The translations under genes and the position numbers were made by a program. A DNA stretch of 6,407 nucleotides from Kiritimatiellia bacterium (lineage in GTDB: Bacteria; Verrucomicrobiota; Kiritimatiellia; UBA8416): the NCBI GenBank assembly GCA_007126175.1, contig SLBU01000073.1, forward strand, positions 1-6,407. The letters are read 5' to 3'. Below the pieces are notes generated by a model. That model made no database searches and was not told where the DNA came from. It worked only from the letters and a program-made list of their open reading frames with translations. Shown piece by piece: positions 5,590 through 6,407 of the stretch (position 1 is its first letter; every line of letters begins with the position of its first letter).

Positions 5590-5628
5590 AAAAAAAGCCC
5601 CGGCGGGTGTACACCCGCCGGGGCTTTT
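5590..5628 (-). terminator. Strong intrinsic terminator of the porin gene
   Basis: On the minus strand, 15 bases after the porin stop, GCCCCGGCGGGTGT and its exact reverse complement form a 14-bp GC-rich palindrome (5597-5624), extended to 18 bp per arm by flanking A/T. A run of seven T follows (plus-strand A at 5590-5596). This is a textbook Rho-independent terminator. Plus-strand transcripts would meet the same hairpin with only four T, so it may also stop read-through from the toxin-antitoxin side. Confidence 0.92.
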
Positions 5629-5642
5629 CCTACAAACAGAGC

Positions 5643-6407
5643 TTAGAACAGCATGCGCCATGCCGTACTGACCGTCATCGACTCCAACTTGCCCGCATCG
5701 GTATTATCCAACTCAGCGGCTTCCACACCAAACATCAGCTTGTTGCCATTACCCGTGATGTAGTAATTCAACCCTACATACAACGACTGATACTCATCGC
5801 CACGCGAAGGACGTGCAAGCGTACTTCCTTCATCATCAACGACATCCTTCAACGAGGCCGCGCGACGAGCATAACGACTCGGTGCCTGGATCCCACGGGC
5901 CTTGTCCGAATCCGCCATCTCCAACCGCCCAACCAATTGCAGCTTTTCGCTGATGTCAAACGAAGGCATCACATAAAAACCCTTGATCTCGTCACCATCG
6001 TTGTCACTCAGAAAATACTCTGCCTGCAGACCAAATGCCCCCAGACCCAGTTTCCCGCCAACAATGATCACATCATCGAAGTTGCCGCCAACGGCACCAT
6101 TCGGATCATCACTATTCAGGTACGCACCTCGCAGCAAAAGCGTATTCCCTTCCCCAACCAACGCATCCAGCTTCACGCCAGCCATGGCATTGAAAAGGTA
6201 CTTCGCGTCTTCATTGTCCTTGTTACGATTCTCTGTATCCGTATACACACCCGCGCCATACAGCAGAACCGACTGCGTGCCCGAAAGCGAAACACCATTC
6301 AACGCACCCGGCGCACCTCCCGCAACCGCATTCACCAGCGAACGCTCGATCGTCAGAATCGAGGCCGACGAGGTATTCTCCTCGATGCTGCTGAACGGCT
6401 TATCCAA
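5643..6407 (-). CDS. Outer-membrane porin, probably phosphate-selective OprO/OprP type (C-terminal part)
   Basis: The C-terminal 254 residues of a protein that enters from beyond the right edge; no start is visible. The sequence alternates aromatic/hydrophobic strands with Gly/Asp/Asn-rich turns, as in transmembrane beta-barrels: SVLLYGAGVYTD, NTLLLRGAYLN, LGAFGLQAEYFLSD, IKGFYVMPSFDI, KLQLVGRLEMAD, YQSLYVGLNYYITGNGNKLMFGVEAAEL and a last strand ending MLF. The terminal Phe is the classic signal recognised by the BAM assembly machinery. The YVGLNYYITGNGNKLMFGVE strand pair near the end resembles phosphate-selective porins O and P. Long acidic loops (about 202-212) may be extracellular. It would form an outer-membrane channel; the substrate is not determined. 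The gene ends in its own strong terminator. The beta-barrel call is firm, the subfamily moderate. Confidence 0.75.
   Translation of the reverse strand: MDKPFSSIEENTSSASILTIERSLVNAVAGGAPGALNGVSLSGTQSVLLYGAGVYTDTENRNKDNEDAKYLFNAMAGVKLDALVGEGNTLLLRGAYLNSDDPNGAVGGNFDDVIIVGGKLGLGAFGLQAEYFLSDNDGDEIKGFYVMPSFDISEKLQLVGRLEMADSDKARGIQAPSRYARRAASLKDVVDDEGSTLARPSRGDEYQSLYVGLNYYITGNGNKLMFGVEAAELDNTDAGKLESMTVSTAWRMLF

Noticed and set aside
5461..5661. 66-residue minus-strand frame including the pseudouridine synthase fragment
   Set aside because: It reads through the terminator hairpin and the porin end; only the in-frame half of the fragment is protein-like, so it is not a gene.
1..6407. CRISPR array, tRNA, rRNA or riboswitch
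   Set aside because: No regularly spaced direct repeats, cloverleaf-like segment or known RNA signature was seen by eye in the intergenic regions.

Overview
This 6.4 kb window looks like chromosomal DNA from a Gram-negative bacterium of roughly 55-60% GC. The outer-membrane porin at the right edge shows the Gram-negative envelope. The divergent PlsC-type acyltransferase motifs, the DUF3127 protein and the porin type would fit the PVC group (Verrucomicrobiota, Kiritimatiellota or Lentisphaerota). That placement is an impression from protein style; no rRNA gene is present to confirm it.

Left block (1-2813, minus strand): a tight operon reads right to left as der (ribosome-assembly GTPase), a PlsC-like lysophospholipid acyltransferase, and dnaG (primase, running off the left edge). 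The genes overlap by 8 nt and 1 nt, which suggests translational coupling. A short divergent control region (about 2814-3072) carries two competing inverted repeats. It leads rightward into a 118-aa DUF3127 protein with an SSB-like acidic tail ending in Phe. A hairpin follows, and then a convergent RluA-family pseudouridine synthase on the minus strand (3492-4229).

Middle block (about 4230-5590): an accessory island of visibly lower GC. It holds a complete type II toxin-antitoxin pair (ribbon-helix-helix antitoxin plus VapC-type PIN toxin) with a strong ribosome binding site and palindromic AT-rich sequence at the promoter. About 590 bases without an intact gene follow. They contain a C-terminal remnant that resembles DUF4143-type AAA ATPases, small palindromes, and a 91-base damaged copy of the catalytic-site region of the neighbouring RluA-family gene in the same orientation. 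The island is therefore bracketed by the intact gene and a broken piece of it, as expected of an insertion/duplication/decay hotspot.

Right block (5590-6407): a textbook intrinsic terminator and the C-terminal 254 residues of a minus-strand beta-barrel porin, probably of the phosphate-selective OprO/OprP type, entering from beyond the right edge.

I see no complete novel multi-gene system. The observations most worth a second look are the SSB-like DUF3127 protein, the altered acyltransferase motifs, the nested inverted repeats before der, and the recombination scar around the toxin-antitoxin island.
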